A stretch of DNA of 64,000 nt, from positions 149,686-213,685 of the forward strand of contig PXRT01000017.1 of NCBI GenBank assembly GCA_003020925.1, in the 5' to 3' direction. Position numbers and translations under genes: made by a program. Under the pieces are notes generated by a model, which saw nothing but the letters and a program-made list of their open reading frames with translations, did no database searches and was not told the origin of the DNA. The DNA is from Halobacteriales archaeon QS_6_64_34. Lineage in GTDB: Archaea > Halobacteriota > Halobacteria > Halobacteriales > Haloarculaceae. This document shows, piece by piece, positions 54,184 to 62,199 of this stretch (positions are counted from its first letter, which is position 1; each line of letters starts with the position of its first letter).

Positions 54184-55392
54184 ATGAGTGGCAACGGCGA
54201 CGACGCGCCGTCCCCCGGCGAACTCGCCGGTGTCTTTCACGTGGCGGCCGTCGACAAGCGCGACGGCACTGTCCGGTACTTCGGCGAACCCCTGGTCCGC
54301 CCCGACGCCGTCGTCGAGACGCTCCGACCGCAGTTCGCCCAGTCGGGCTACTCGCTGTCGCTCGAACGCCAGCCAGCGCCGCCGTCCCCCGTACAACCGG
54401 CACCGACTGCGCCAGTTGGGCCGGCCGGTGACGGGTTCGAAACCCGGGAGACACAGCAGTACGCGCTGGTGGCCGAACCCCAGGAGAGTGGCGGGATTCC
54501 GTGGCTCAACGTCGGGCTGCTCGTAGCGACCATCGCCTCGACGCTGTTCGTGGGCGCGAGCAGTTGGTACTACATCCCGGTCACCGACCAGCCCCTGCGA
54601 ATCTTCGAGGCCTGGCCCTTCGTCGCCGCGATGCTCGGCGTGCTGGGCATCCACGAGCTGGGCCACTACGCCGCCGCCCGGCACCATGGTGTCGACGTCA
54701 CCCTTCCGTACTTCATCCCGTTTCCCTCCCTGCTCGGGACGATGGGTGCCGTCATCAACATCCGTGGGCACATTCCGTCCCGAAAAGCGCTGTTCGACAT
54801 CGGCGTCGCCGGGCCGCTCGCGGGGCTCGTCGCGACGGTCGTCGTCACCGTCGTCGGTTTCACGCTCGACCCGATACAGGTCCCCCGGCGCGTCCGCGAG
54901 GGCGGGGCGGAATACGCTATCAACTTCCAGGACCCGCTGCTGATGCAGGCTATCGAGGCGCTCGTCACGGCACTGGGCGTCGGCACCTCGGTCGGGCCCA
55001 CGGAGGCGGTCCACCCCGTCGTCTTCGCCGGCTGGGCGGGGATGTTCTTCACCTTCCTGAACCTCCTACCCGTCGGCCAGCTGGACGGGGGCCACATCGT
55101 CCGCGCTATCGTCGGCCAGCGCCAGGAGACCGTCGCCGCCGCCGTCCCCGGCGGGCTGTTCGCGCTGGCGGGCTTCCTCTATTTCACCCAGGACGCGCCG
55201 CCTGTCGGCTTTGGCGTCTGGACGCTATGGGTGTTCTGGGGCCTGCTCGCGGCGGGGATGGCCTACGCCGGTCCCGCGCGGCCGACCGTCGACGAGGCGC
55301 TGGACCAGCGCCGCGCGACACTGGGGCTTGTCACCTTCGGGCTCGGGCTGGCCTGTTTCACGCCCATCCCCTTCGAGATAGTCGCTACCTAA
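54184..55392 (+). CDS. site-2 protease family protein without PDZ domain
   Basis: 402 residues, about six transmembrane helices in the C-terminal two-thirds. Zinc motif HELGHY in LGIHELGHYAAARHHG (about 157-162), and FLNLLPVGQLDGGHIV carrying the aspartate (about 294-310). The first 100 residues are cytoplasmic, with a Pro-rich linker. It resembles Methanocaldococcus S2P. Likely cleaves a membrane-anchored regulator, unknown. Confidence 0.9.
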   Translation: MSGNGDDAPSPGELAGVFHVAAVDKRDGTVRYFGEPLVRPDAVVETLRPQFAQSGYSLSLERQPAPPSPVQPAPTAPVGPAGDGFETRETQQYALVAEPQESGGIPWLNVGLLVATIASTLFVGASSWYYIPVTDQPLRIFEAWPFVAAMLGVLGIHELGHYAAARHHGVDVTLPYFIPFPSLLGTMGAVINIRGHIPSRKALFDIGVAGPLAGLVATVVVTVVGFTLDPIQVPRRVREGGAEYAINFQDPLLMQAIEALVTALGVGTSVGPTEAVHPVVFAGWAGMFFTFLNLLPVGQLDGGHIVRAIVGQRQETVAAAVPGGLFALAGFLYFTQDAPPVGFGVWTLWVFWGLLAAGMAYAGPARPTVDEALDQRRATLGLVTFGLGLACFTPIPFEIVAT

Positions 55393-55529
55393 CGGTCGCT
55401 ATCAGCACGTTTTACGCAACGGTCGATTTCGGGGGTGACGCCCAGCGGCGATGAATTCGTGCGAATAATGTAAATAGAACTGAAATATCGGCCGTTTATA
55501 GGTAGCTGCGTCCTCTCACCTGATAACAC

Positions 55530-55652
55530 ATGCTCTCTAACGCCGGCCCGTCGGCGGACGATACGCCAGCGGGGTTGACTCACGAGGAACGGGAAGGCGC
55601 CGCAGCCAGAGCCGTCGAGCTGGTGGCGCTGACACTCGCCAGCGACGGGTGA
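55530..55652 (+). CDS. 40-residue orphan protein
   Basis: MLSNAGPSADD... ending LVALTLASDG; acidic with one amphipathic helix (about 16-37). Good haloarchaeal codons and a TATA-like TTTATAG about 35 bases upstream (55493-55499) favour a real gene, but no family is recognised. Convergent with thiL with six bases between stops. Confidence 0.5.
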   Translation: MLSNAGPSADDTPAGLTHEEREGAAARAVELVALTLASDG

Positions 55653-55658
55653 GCCTCG

Positions 55659-56525
55659 TCAGTGCGAGTAGCCCCGGTCGGGCAGCAACTCGCCGCCGAG
55701 CGTGACGCCCGACTCGGTGACGGTGCCGACCCGGTGGAGCGGACAGGGTGTCGCGTCCTGTGCCGCCGCCAGGTCGGGCTCGGGTATCGCACACACCAGC
55801 TCGAAGTCCTCGCCGAAGAAGACGCCCAGCTCGCGCCGGTCGGCGGCGTCCTCGGCCACTGCATCGACCCGCTCGTCGAGTGGTAGCGACCCGGCCAGAG
55901 CCGCGCCACAATCGCTGGCCTCGGTGAGCTGGTGGACCGACCGCGCCAGCCCGTCGCTGGAATCAAGCATTGCCGAGGCGGAGGGCGCCAGCGCCCGGCC
56001 AGCGGCCACGCGCGGTTCGAACCGAAACAGCTCGTTGGCCCGTTCGAGGTCGCCCCGGTCGAAGAGGCGAATCGCCGCCGCTGTCCGACCGAGTGTCCCG
56101 GTGACACAGAGGGCATCCCCGGGTTCCGCACCGGTGCGCCGGACTGGGGCGTCCGTCTCGCCCAGCGCCGTCGTGGCGACGGTGAACTCGTCGTGTCCGT
56201 CGAGGTCGCCGCCGACGTACTCCGCGCCGACCGCTTCACAGACCGCTGTCGCGCCGTCGAGGAAGTCCCCGAGTTCGGTGTCGTCGAACTCGGGGGCCGC
56301 ATACACCGCGACCGCCGCCGTGGCCTCGGCACCCATCGCGGCCACGTCCGACAGCGACGCGCCGACAGCCCGCCAGCCGGCCGTGTAGCGGGTCGTCCCC
56401 GCCGGAAAGTCCGTCCGCTCGTGGAGCATATCGGTCGTGATGACCTGCCCGTCGAGGACCGCACAGTCGTCGCCGGCGGCCGTGACCCGGTCGCCGATGA
56501 GCCCCAGGGCGGTCTGTTCGTCCAT
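55659..56525 (-). CDS. thiL: thiamine-monophosphate kinase
   Basis: 288 residues, AIR-synthase-like kinase. GDDCAVLDG (about 18-26), the AIRS-type GWRAVGASLSDVAAMGA, GGDLDGHDEF, and MLDSSDGLARSVHQL. It phosphorylates TMP to TPP. ATG 56525 gives the typical MDEQTALGLI start. Confidence 0.92.
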   Translation of the reverse strand: MDEQTALGLIGDRVTAAGDDCAVLDGQVITTDMLHERTDFPAGTTRYTAGWRAVGASLSDVAAMGAEATAAVAVYAAPEFDDTELGDFLDGATAVCEAVGAEYVGGDLDGHDEFTVATTALGETDAPVRRTGAEPGDALCVTGTLGRTAAAIRLFDRGDLERANELFRFEPRVAAGRALAPSASAMLDSSDGLARSVHQLTEASDCGAALAGSLPLDERVDAVAEDAADRRELGVFFGEDFELVCAIPEPDLAAAQDATPCPLHRVGTVTESGVTLGGELLPDRGYSH

Positions 56526-56675
56526 ACGCGGTTCTAGCAGCCGTCGGTAAAAACGACCGTGGATGTTCGGCTCCCGTGTTCGATTCAGCGGCGACCGCGA
56601 CAGCGCCGGGTCAGTCGGTAGACGCGGTTCCCGGTGGTCGGTACGTTCAAACCTCGGACGCCCCACCGACAGGGT

Positions 56676-57713
56676 ATGGACGGCAATCGCGCGGCGACGA
56701 TAGCGGGGTTCGTCGGCGCGCTCGCAGTGCTTGGCGTCCTGGTGTGGGTCGTCGGGGTCGGCCGGACCGTCGACGCGCTGCTGTCTGCGGACCCCCTCGC
56801 GCTCGTCCTCGTCGCCGTCGTCGCGCTCGTCTGGCTCACCACGTGGGGGTTGGCGCTGTGGACCGTGCTGCGGGCGCTGGGGAGCCCGGTCCGGCCTTAC
56901 CTGGCGGTGTTCGTCTACGCCGGCGCCGTCTTCTCGAACAACGTCACTCCCTTCGGCCAGGCCGGCGGCGAGCCCCTCAGCGCCCTCATCATCGCCTCGG
57001 CGGCCGACACCGAGTACGAGACCGGGCTGGCCGCCATCGCGAGCGTCGACACGGCCCACTTCGTCCCCTCGGTCGCCTTCGCCATCGCCGGGTTCACGTT
57101 CGTCACGGCGGGGGCCGTCCAGCTGGGTCGAAATCTCGTCTTCGCCGCCGTCGCCGTCGCGGCGCTTGCGGTCGGGCTGCCGGTCGCGGCGTATCTGGGC
57201 TGGCGCTACCGCTACGAACTGGAGGCGGCCGTCGTCCGGCTGCTCACCCCCGTCATCCGCTGGGTGGGCCGTGTCGTTCCGAAGTGGTCGCCGCCGACGG
57301 CCAAGAGCATCGCAGCCCGTATCGAGAGCTTCTTTGTGGCCATCGACCGCATCGCGACCGACAGGAAAACCCTACTGCAGACGCTTGGTTTCTCCGGGCT
57401 GGGGTGGGCCTGTCTGGTCGGCTCCCTGTGGCTCTCGCTGTACGCCGTGGGACACACTGTCCCCGTCTCCGTCGCCATGCTGGTCGTCCCGGTCGCCTCC
57501 ATCGCGAGTCTGGCGCCGCTTCCCGGCGGTTCGGGGGCCATCGAGGCGGTGCTGGTGACGCTGCTGGTCTCGACGACCGTCGTACCGGCGGCCGTGGCGG
57601 CCTCGGCGGTGCTTGTCCACCGCAGCGCGACGTATCTGTTCCCGCTGCTCTTAGGCGCCGGCGTCGCGAGCGCGCTCGGGGCCGACCGCGCGACAGCGAA
57701 GGCAAAGGAGTAA
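56676..57713 (+). CDS. UPF0104 / lysylphosphatidylglycerol-synthase-like membrane protein
   Basis: 345 residues with seven to eight transmembrane helices: FSNNVTPFGQAGGEPLSA (about 89-106) and PLPGGSGAIEAVL (about 285-297) are the family motifs. Possible lipid flippase or transporter; the catalytic aminoacyltransferase domain is absent. Start 56676 excludes a basic 14-residue extension. Divergent from thiL. Confidence 0.85.
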   Translation: MDGNRAATIAGFVGALAVLGVLVWVVGVGRTVDALLSADPLALVLVAVVALVWLTTWGLALWTVLRALGSPVRPYLAVFVYAGAVFSNNVTPFGQAGGEPLSALIIASAADTEYETGLAAIASVDTAHFVPSVAFAIAGFTFVTAGAVQLGRNLVFAAVAVAALAVGLPVAAYLGWRYRYELEAAVVRLLTPVIRWVGRVVPKWSPPTAKSIAARIESFFVAIDRIATDRKTLLQTLGFSGLGWACLVGSLWLSLYAVGHTVPVSVAMLVVPVASIASLAPLPGGSGAIEAVLVTLLVSTTVVPAAVAASAVLVHRSATYLFPLLLGAGVASALGADRATAKAKE

Positions 57714-57811
57714 CGAGTGTGACGCGTCGAACCGTCCCGGACGTGTCGACCGTTCACGTCCGGACCCGGACAACGATGCGCTTAAATGACGCCAACGGGA
57801 AGCAAGGGCCA

Positions 57812-58273
57812 ATGACGACACTCTACGACGTGCCCGCAGAGGACCTCATCGAGGCCCTCACCGAGACGTTCGAGGACGAAGACGACATCGAAGCCCCGGA
57901 GTGGCTCGCCGTCGCCAAGACCGGCGTCGACCGCGAACTCCCGCCAGAGCAGCCGGACTTCTGGGAGCGACGCGCCGCCAGCCTGCTCCGGAAGGTCGCC
58001 GTCGACGGCCCGATGGGCGTCAACGACCTCAAGACCGAGTACGGCAAGTCCAAACAGGGCACCACCCGCTACCGCGTCCGCCCCAAGCAGAAGGCCGAGG
58101 GCTCCGGTTCGATTATCCGCACCGCCCTCCAGCAGCTCGAAGACGCGGGCTACGTCGAGACCAGCGAGGCCGACGGCCGACGCGTCACCGGCGAGGGGCG
58201 CAGCCTGCTCGACGACACCGCCGGCGAGGTCCTCGAGGACCTCGACCGTCCCGAACTCGAACGCTACGCCTGA
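57812..58273 (+). CDS. rps19e: 30S ribosomal protein S19e
   Basis: 153 residues, winged-helix ribosomal protein: [15 protein letters not shown] start, [31 protein letters not shown] and [17 protein letters not shown] (patterns). Involved in 18S/16S-side maturation of the small subunit head. ATG 57812 gives the conserved start. Confidence 0.95.
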   Translation: MTTLYDVPAEDLIEALTETFEDEDDIEAPEWLAVAKTGVDRELPPEQPDFWERRAASLLRKVAVDGPMGVNDLKTEYGKSKQGTTRYRVRPKQKAEGSGSIIRTALQQLEDAGYVETSEADGRRVTGEGRSLLDDTAGEVLEDLDRPELERYA

Positions 58274-58319
58274 CTGCGGCTCCGAAATCGTTTTCCGGTC
58301 GAACCCGGTAGCTAGTGAC

Positions 58320-58667
58320 ATGAGTGGTGACCCCAGCGAGGAGGAACTCGAAGAGCTCCGCAAGCAGAAGATGGAACAGCTCAAGGAGCAACAGGGCGAG
58401 GGCGACGCCGAGGCCCAGCAGGCCGCCCAGCAGCAGGCCGAGGCCCAGAAGAAGGCCATCCTCCGCCAGCACCTGACCGACGGCGCCCGCAAGCGGCTCA
58501 ACACGGTCAAGATGTCAAAACCCGAGGTGGGCGAGCAGGTCGAACAGCAAATCGTCGCGCTGGCCCGCAGCGGCCGCGTCGGCGACACCATCGACGAGGA
58601 GCAGATGAAACAGCTCCTCTCGGAGCTGACGCCGGACTCGAAGAGCTTCGACATCAAGCGCCGGTAG
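58320..58667 (+). CDS. PDCD5-related DNA-binding protein
   Basis: 115 residues: basic-acidic helical N-terminus, a Gln/Ala-rich linker ([16 protein letters not shown]), then the compact domain [23 protein letters not shown] and [11 protein letters not shown]. Archaeal TFAR19/PDCD5. Usually follows S19e, as here. Stop and next start are adjacent. Confidence 0.93.
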   Translation: MSGDPSEEELEELRKQKMEQLKEQQGEGDAEAQQAAQQQAEAQKKAILRQHLTDGARKRLNTVKMSKPEVGEQVEQQIVALARSGRVGDTIDEEQMKQLLSELTPDSKSFDIKRR

Positions 58668-59282
58668 ATGCGCGCGGGCCTGCTGTACAGCGCCGGGAAA
58701 GACTCCACACTGGCGGCGCTTCTCCTCGAGGATTTCTACGACGTGGTACTCGTCACCGCCAGCTTCGGCGTCGTCGACCCCGAGCCCGCCCGCGAAGCCG
58801 CCGCTGCGCTCGGCTTTCCCCACGAGACGGTCGACGTAGACCCCGAGGTTGCCCGCGACGCCGTTTCCCGGATGTACGACGACGGCTACCCCCGCAACGG
58901 TATCCAGCAGGTACACGAACACGCCCTCGAGCGTGTGGCGGCGGCCGAGTGGACCGACGACCTGGACGCCGTCGCCGACGGCACCCGCCGCGACGACCGG
59001 GTGCCGACCGTCGACCGGCCGCTCGCCCAGCGTGTCGAGGACCGCTTCGACGTGGACTATCTCGCCCCGCTTTCGGGCATCGGCCGGGGCGCCATCGACG
59101 ATATGGTCGCCGACACCCTCGTCGTCGAAACGGGACCGAGCGCCGAGGTTCCGAAAGCCGACTACGAGGTCGAACTGCGCACGCTCCTGCGAGAGGCCCA
59201 CGGCGACGAGGCTGTCGCCGAGGTCTTTCCCGACCACACCCAATCCCGGGTTCGCGGACGGCGGGACCGACACGAGGCGTGA
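58668..59282 (+). CDS. PP-loop ATPase (DUF7411-like)
   Basis: 204 residues: PP-loop YSAGKDST (about 7-14), a nucleotide alpha hydrolase fold with VADGTRRDDRVPTVDR-type central motif. It resembles alpha-type ATP-pyrophosphatases such as diphthine-ammonia ligase or GMP-synthetase PP-loop, possibly a tRNA/translation modifier. Begins directly at the PDCD5 stop. Confidence 0.75.
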   Translation: MRAGLLYSAGKDSTLAALLLEDFYDVVLVTASFGVVDPEPAREAAAALGFPHETVDVDPEVARDAVSRMYDDGYPRNGIQQVHEHALERVAAAEWTDDLDAVADGTRRDDRVPTVDRPLAQRVEDRFDVDYLAPLSGIGRGAIDDMVADTLVVETGPSAEVPKADYEVELRTLLREAHGDEAVAEVFPDHTQSRVRGRRDRHEA

Positions 59283-59321
59283 ACGAACAGTTTCAAGCGC
59301 GCCCTCGCTGTAGCCGGGGAC

Positions 59322-60620
59322 ATGTATGACTCCGCCAAGGGCTTTCGAGATTTCTACCCCGAGGAGATGGGGTCCCGCCGCTGGGCGATGGACACCATCG
59401 AGGACACCGCTCGGCGGTATGGTTTCCGGGAGATAGGCACACCGGCGGTAGAGCCCACAGAGATGTACACGGACAAGAGCGGCGAGGAAATCGTCGAGGA
59501 ACTGTATAGCTTCGAGGACAAGGGCGGCCGCAACGTGGCGCTGACCCCCGAGCTCACGCCGACGGTCGCCCGGATGGTCGTCGCCAAGCAACAGGAACTC
59601 CAGAAGCCAATCAAATGGGTGTCGACGCGGCCGTTCTGGCGCTACGAGCAGGTTCAACAGGGCCGGTTCCGGGAGTTCTACCAGACCAACGTCGACATCT
59701 TCGGCTCGAGTGCGCCCGACGCCGACGCCGAGATTCTGGCCGTCGCCGTCGACATGCTCGCCGACCTCGGGCTGGACGACGACGATTTCGAGATTCGGGT
59801 CTCCCACCGGGATATCCTCTCGGGGCTGCTGGAATCGTTCGACGCCGACGTCGACACCCGCGACGCCATCCGCGCCGTCGACAAACGCGCGAAGGTCGAG
59901 CGCGACGAGTATCTCGACCTGCTGTACGAGGCCGGCCTCTCTTATGACGACGCCGAGGCGTTCGACGACCTGCTCGAATCCGGCGAGGACGACCTCGGCG
60001 CGCTGGCCGACCGCTCCGAGGCGGTAGCCGACGCCACCGAGAACCTCCGCAAAGTCCTCGCCGCCGCCGCCGACTTCGGTGTTCGGGACCAGCTCACCCT
60101 CTCGCTGTCGACCGCTCGCGGGCTGGATTACTACACGGGCGTCGTCTTCGAGTGTTTCGACGCGACGGGCGAGGTCTCCCGGTCGGTCTTCGGCGGCGGG
60201 CGCTACGACGACCTCATCGAGGGCTTTGGCGGCCAGCCGACGCCCGCAGTCGGCTTCGCGCCGGGCCACGCCACGCTGCAGTTGCTCTGTGAGCGGGCCG
60301 GCGTCTGGCCCGAGGAAGCCCTCGAGACGGATTACTACGTCCTCCAGGTCGGTGACACGCGGTCGACGGCCGCCCGCATCGCCCGCGACCTGCGCGGGAA
60401 GGGCCACGTCGTCGAGACCGATATCGCCGACCGCTCGTTTGGCGCACAGATGGGCTATGCCGACAATGTCAACGCCGAGACGGTCGTCATCGTCGGCGAG
60501 CGCGACCTCGAAGACGACGAGATTACGCTGAAAGAGATGGACGCCGGCGAGCAGGTGAGCGTTCCCGTCGACGCGTTCCCGGGCGAGTACGACCGGCCGA
60601 CGTTCGCGGATTTCTCATAA
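59322..60620 (+). CDS. hisS: histidyl-tRNA synthetase
   Basis: 432 residues, class II: FRDFYPEEMGSRRW, motif 2 FWRYEQVQQGRFREFYQ, LDYYTGVVFE and GGGRYDDLIEGFGG, ending in an anticodon-binding domain. Its stop overlaps the convergent GNAT stop by six bases. Confidence 0.96.
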   Translation: MYDSAKGFRDFYPEEMGSRRWAMDTIEDTARRYGFREIGTPAVEPTEMYTDKSGEEIVEELYSFEDKGGRNVALTPELTPTVARMVVAKQQELQKPIKWVSTRPFWRYEQVQQGRFREFYQTNVDIFGSSAPDADAEILAVAVDMLADLGLDDDDFEIRVSHRDILSGLLESFDADVDTRDAIRAVDKRAKVERDEYLDLLYEAGLSYDDAEAFDDLLESGEDDLGALADRSEAVADATENLRKVLAAAADFGVRDQLTLSLSTARGLDYYTGVVFECFDATGEVSRSVFGGGRYDDLIEGFGGQPTPAVGFAPGHATLQLLCERAGVWPEEALETDYYVLQVGDTRSTAARIARDLRGKGHVVETDIADRSFGAQMGYADNVNAETVVIVGERDLEDDEITLKEMDAGEQVSVPVDAFPGEYDRPTFADFS

Positions 60621-61124
60621 ATCGCGTTCCATCTCGATTTCGGCGTGTTCGTGCAGGCGGGTCTCGAAGCCCACCGAGCGGTAGACGCGCATCGCGACGT
60701 GGTTGCGCTGTGAGACCGCCAGCCAGACGTGGTCGACGCCCTCCGCCTGTCCGTGGCCCAGCAGCACCTCGATGAGCTGCGTTCCGATACCCGCTGATTG
60801 GTACTCCGGGTGGACGAAGATGGCCAGTTCCGCGCTGCCCGCCTCGACAGGAACGAGGACGCCGTGGCCCACAGCCCGGTCCTCGTCCCACACGACGACG
60901 TTGTGTCCCTCTTCGAGCAGCACCTCGGCCCACTCGCGGATGGCGGACTCCTTTCGCGGCGGGACGCCCTGGGCCCGGGAGTCGGCGTCGAAGTCGGTGT
61001 ACATCGACACCAGCGGCTCGACCTCGCCGTCGTAGGCCTCCATGTGCACGGTCCGGCCCTCGCGGTCGGTGAACTCCTGTGGCGGGCGCGGGAACTGATG
61101 GCCGTCCTCGGCGGATGTTGCCAT
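60615..61124 (-). CDS. GNAT acetyltransferase
   Basis: 169 residues: V/VHPEYQSAGIGTQLIEVLL (acetyl-CoA motif A, Q-x-x-G-x-G) and VYRSVGF motif B. The substrate is unknown; a RimI-like or small-molecule role is possible. Convergent with hisS. ATG 61124 is chosen over an in-frame extension to 61685 of low-quality sequence. Confidence 0.85.
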   Translation of the reverse strand: MATSAEDGHQFPRPPQEFTDREGRTVHMEAYDGEVEPLVSMYTDFDADSRAQGVPPRKESAIREWAEVLLEEGHNVVVWDEDRAVGHGVLVPVEAGSAELAIFVHPEYQSAGIGTQLIEVLLGHGQAEGVDHVWLAVSQRNHVAMRVYRSVGFETRLHEHAEIEMERDL

Positions 61125-61271
61125 TCTGCCCGCAGCTACGGCCCCGACTGTGGTAAATCCCGTTACTGTCCTCGGTCCCCGGGAACCGGGCGGGCTTTCG
61201 CCCAACTGCGGATACGGGTCGAGCGGGGCACAATCCGGGCGCACAAGTACACGCCACTCCCATACCGTCCC

Positions 61272-62075
61272 ATGCGCGCCTACCGCGTCGCCTACGACGG
61301 CCGGCCCTACAGCGGCTTCCAGCGCCAGCCCAACGTGGCGACCGTCGAGGGGGCACTGCTTTCCGGCCTGGCCCGCCTGGGCGTCGGCGGGGATGCTGGG
61401 GGGCCGCCAGCGGGCTACGCCGCAGCGGGTCGCACCGACGCCGGCGTCTCCGCTGTCGCCCAGACGATTGCCTTCGACGCCCCCGACTGGCTCACACCGG
61501 CGGCGTTCAACAGCGAACTCCCCGCCGACGTCCGCGTCTGGGCGGGTGCCGACGTGCCCGACGACTTCCATGCGACCCACGACGCCACCGAACGGCGCTA
61601 CACCTACTTCCTGTACGCCCCCGGCGCTGAGGACGACCTGGCAAGCGAGACGCTCGCGGCTCTCTGTGGCCGCCAGGACTATCATAACCTCACGCCCGAC
61701 GACGACGGGACGGTCCGGGAGATTTCGGGCGACCTCCAGCGGGACGGCGACCTGCTTGTCGTCCGGCTTCGTGCCGGCGGCTTCGCCCGGCAGCTGGTCC
61801 GCCGAGTCGTCGGCCTGCTCGATGAGGTTCTCCGGGGTGATGCCACGCTGTCAAAGGTCGACCGCGTCGTCGCTGCTGAGCCCCTGCTCGGTCCCGAAGG
61901 GGTCGCCCCCGCGCCCGCCTATCCCTTGGTGCTGACCGGCGTCGACTATCCCGGCGTCGAGTTCGAGGTCGACGAAGACGCCAGGGACAGCACCCACTCG
62001 GTGTTTGGAGACCTGCGGGTCGAACGGCAAACTGCGGCGCGGGTTGCAGAGTGTGTGGTGTCGGGGCTAGAGTAA
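61272..62075 (+). CDS. truA: tRNA pseudouridine synthase A
   Basis: 267 residues: RAYRVAYDGRPYSGFQRQP, catalytic Asp in AGRTDAGVSAV (about 58), and FARQLVRRVVGLL. Makes pseudouridine 38-40 in tRNA anticodon arm. ATG 61272 gives the family start. Confidence 0.95.
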   Translation: MRAYRVAYDGRPYSGFQRQPNVATVEGALLSGLARLGVGGDAGGPPAGYAAAGRTDAGVSAVAQTIAFDAPDWLTPAAFNSELPADVRVWAGADVPDDFHATHDATERRYTYFLYAPGAEDDLASETLAALCGRQDYHNLTPDDDGTVREISGDLQRDGDLLVVRLRAGGFARQLVRRVVGLLDEVLRGDATLSKVDRVVAAEPLLGPEGVAPAPAYPLVLTGVDYPGVEFEVDEDARDSTHSVFGDLRVERQTAARVAECVVSGLE

Positions 62076-62105
62076 ACCGCTGGTAGCTTTCGACAGCGAT
62101 GCAAG

Positions 62106-62135
62106 GAGAGCCCACGAATTCGCTCGTGGGAGGTC
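62106..62135. repeat. R3 hairpin, IS200/IS605 end-like
   Basis: CCCACGA-ATTCGC-TCGTGGG at 62111-62130 flanked by GAG and GAGGTC; 7-bp stem. Similar in plan to 15440-15460. Lies between truA and pepF in a 124-base gap. Confidence 0.5.
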
Positions 62136-62199
62136 CGTCTACTATCCTGGCTTTGCTAGCCCGGAAAGGCTTACTTCGGCGCCTTCCCTACGGCGAGCC

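Noticed and set aside
60798..61271. N-terminal extension of truA
   Set aside because: Antisense to the GNAT gene and not similar to TruA; the family start is at 61272.
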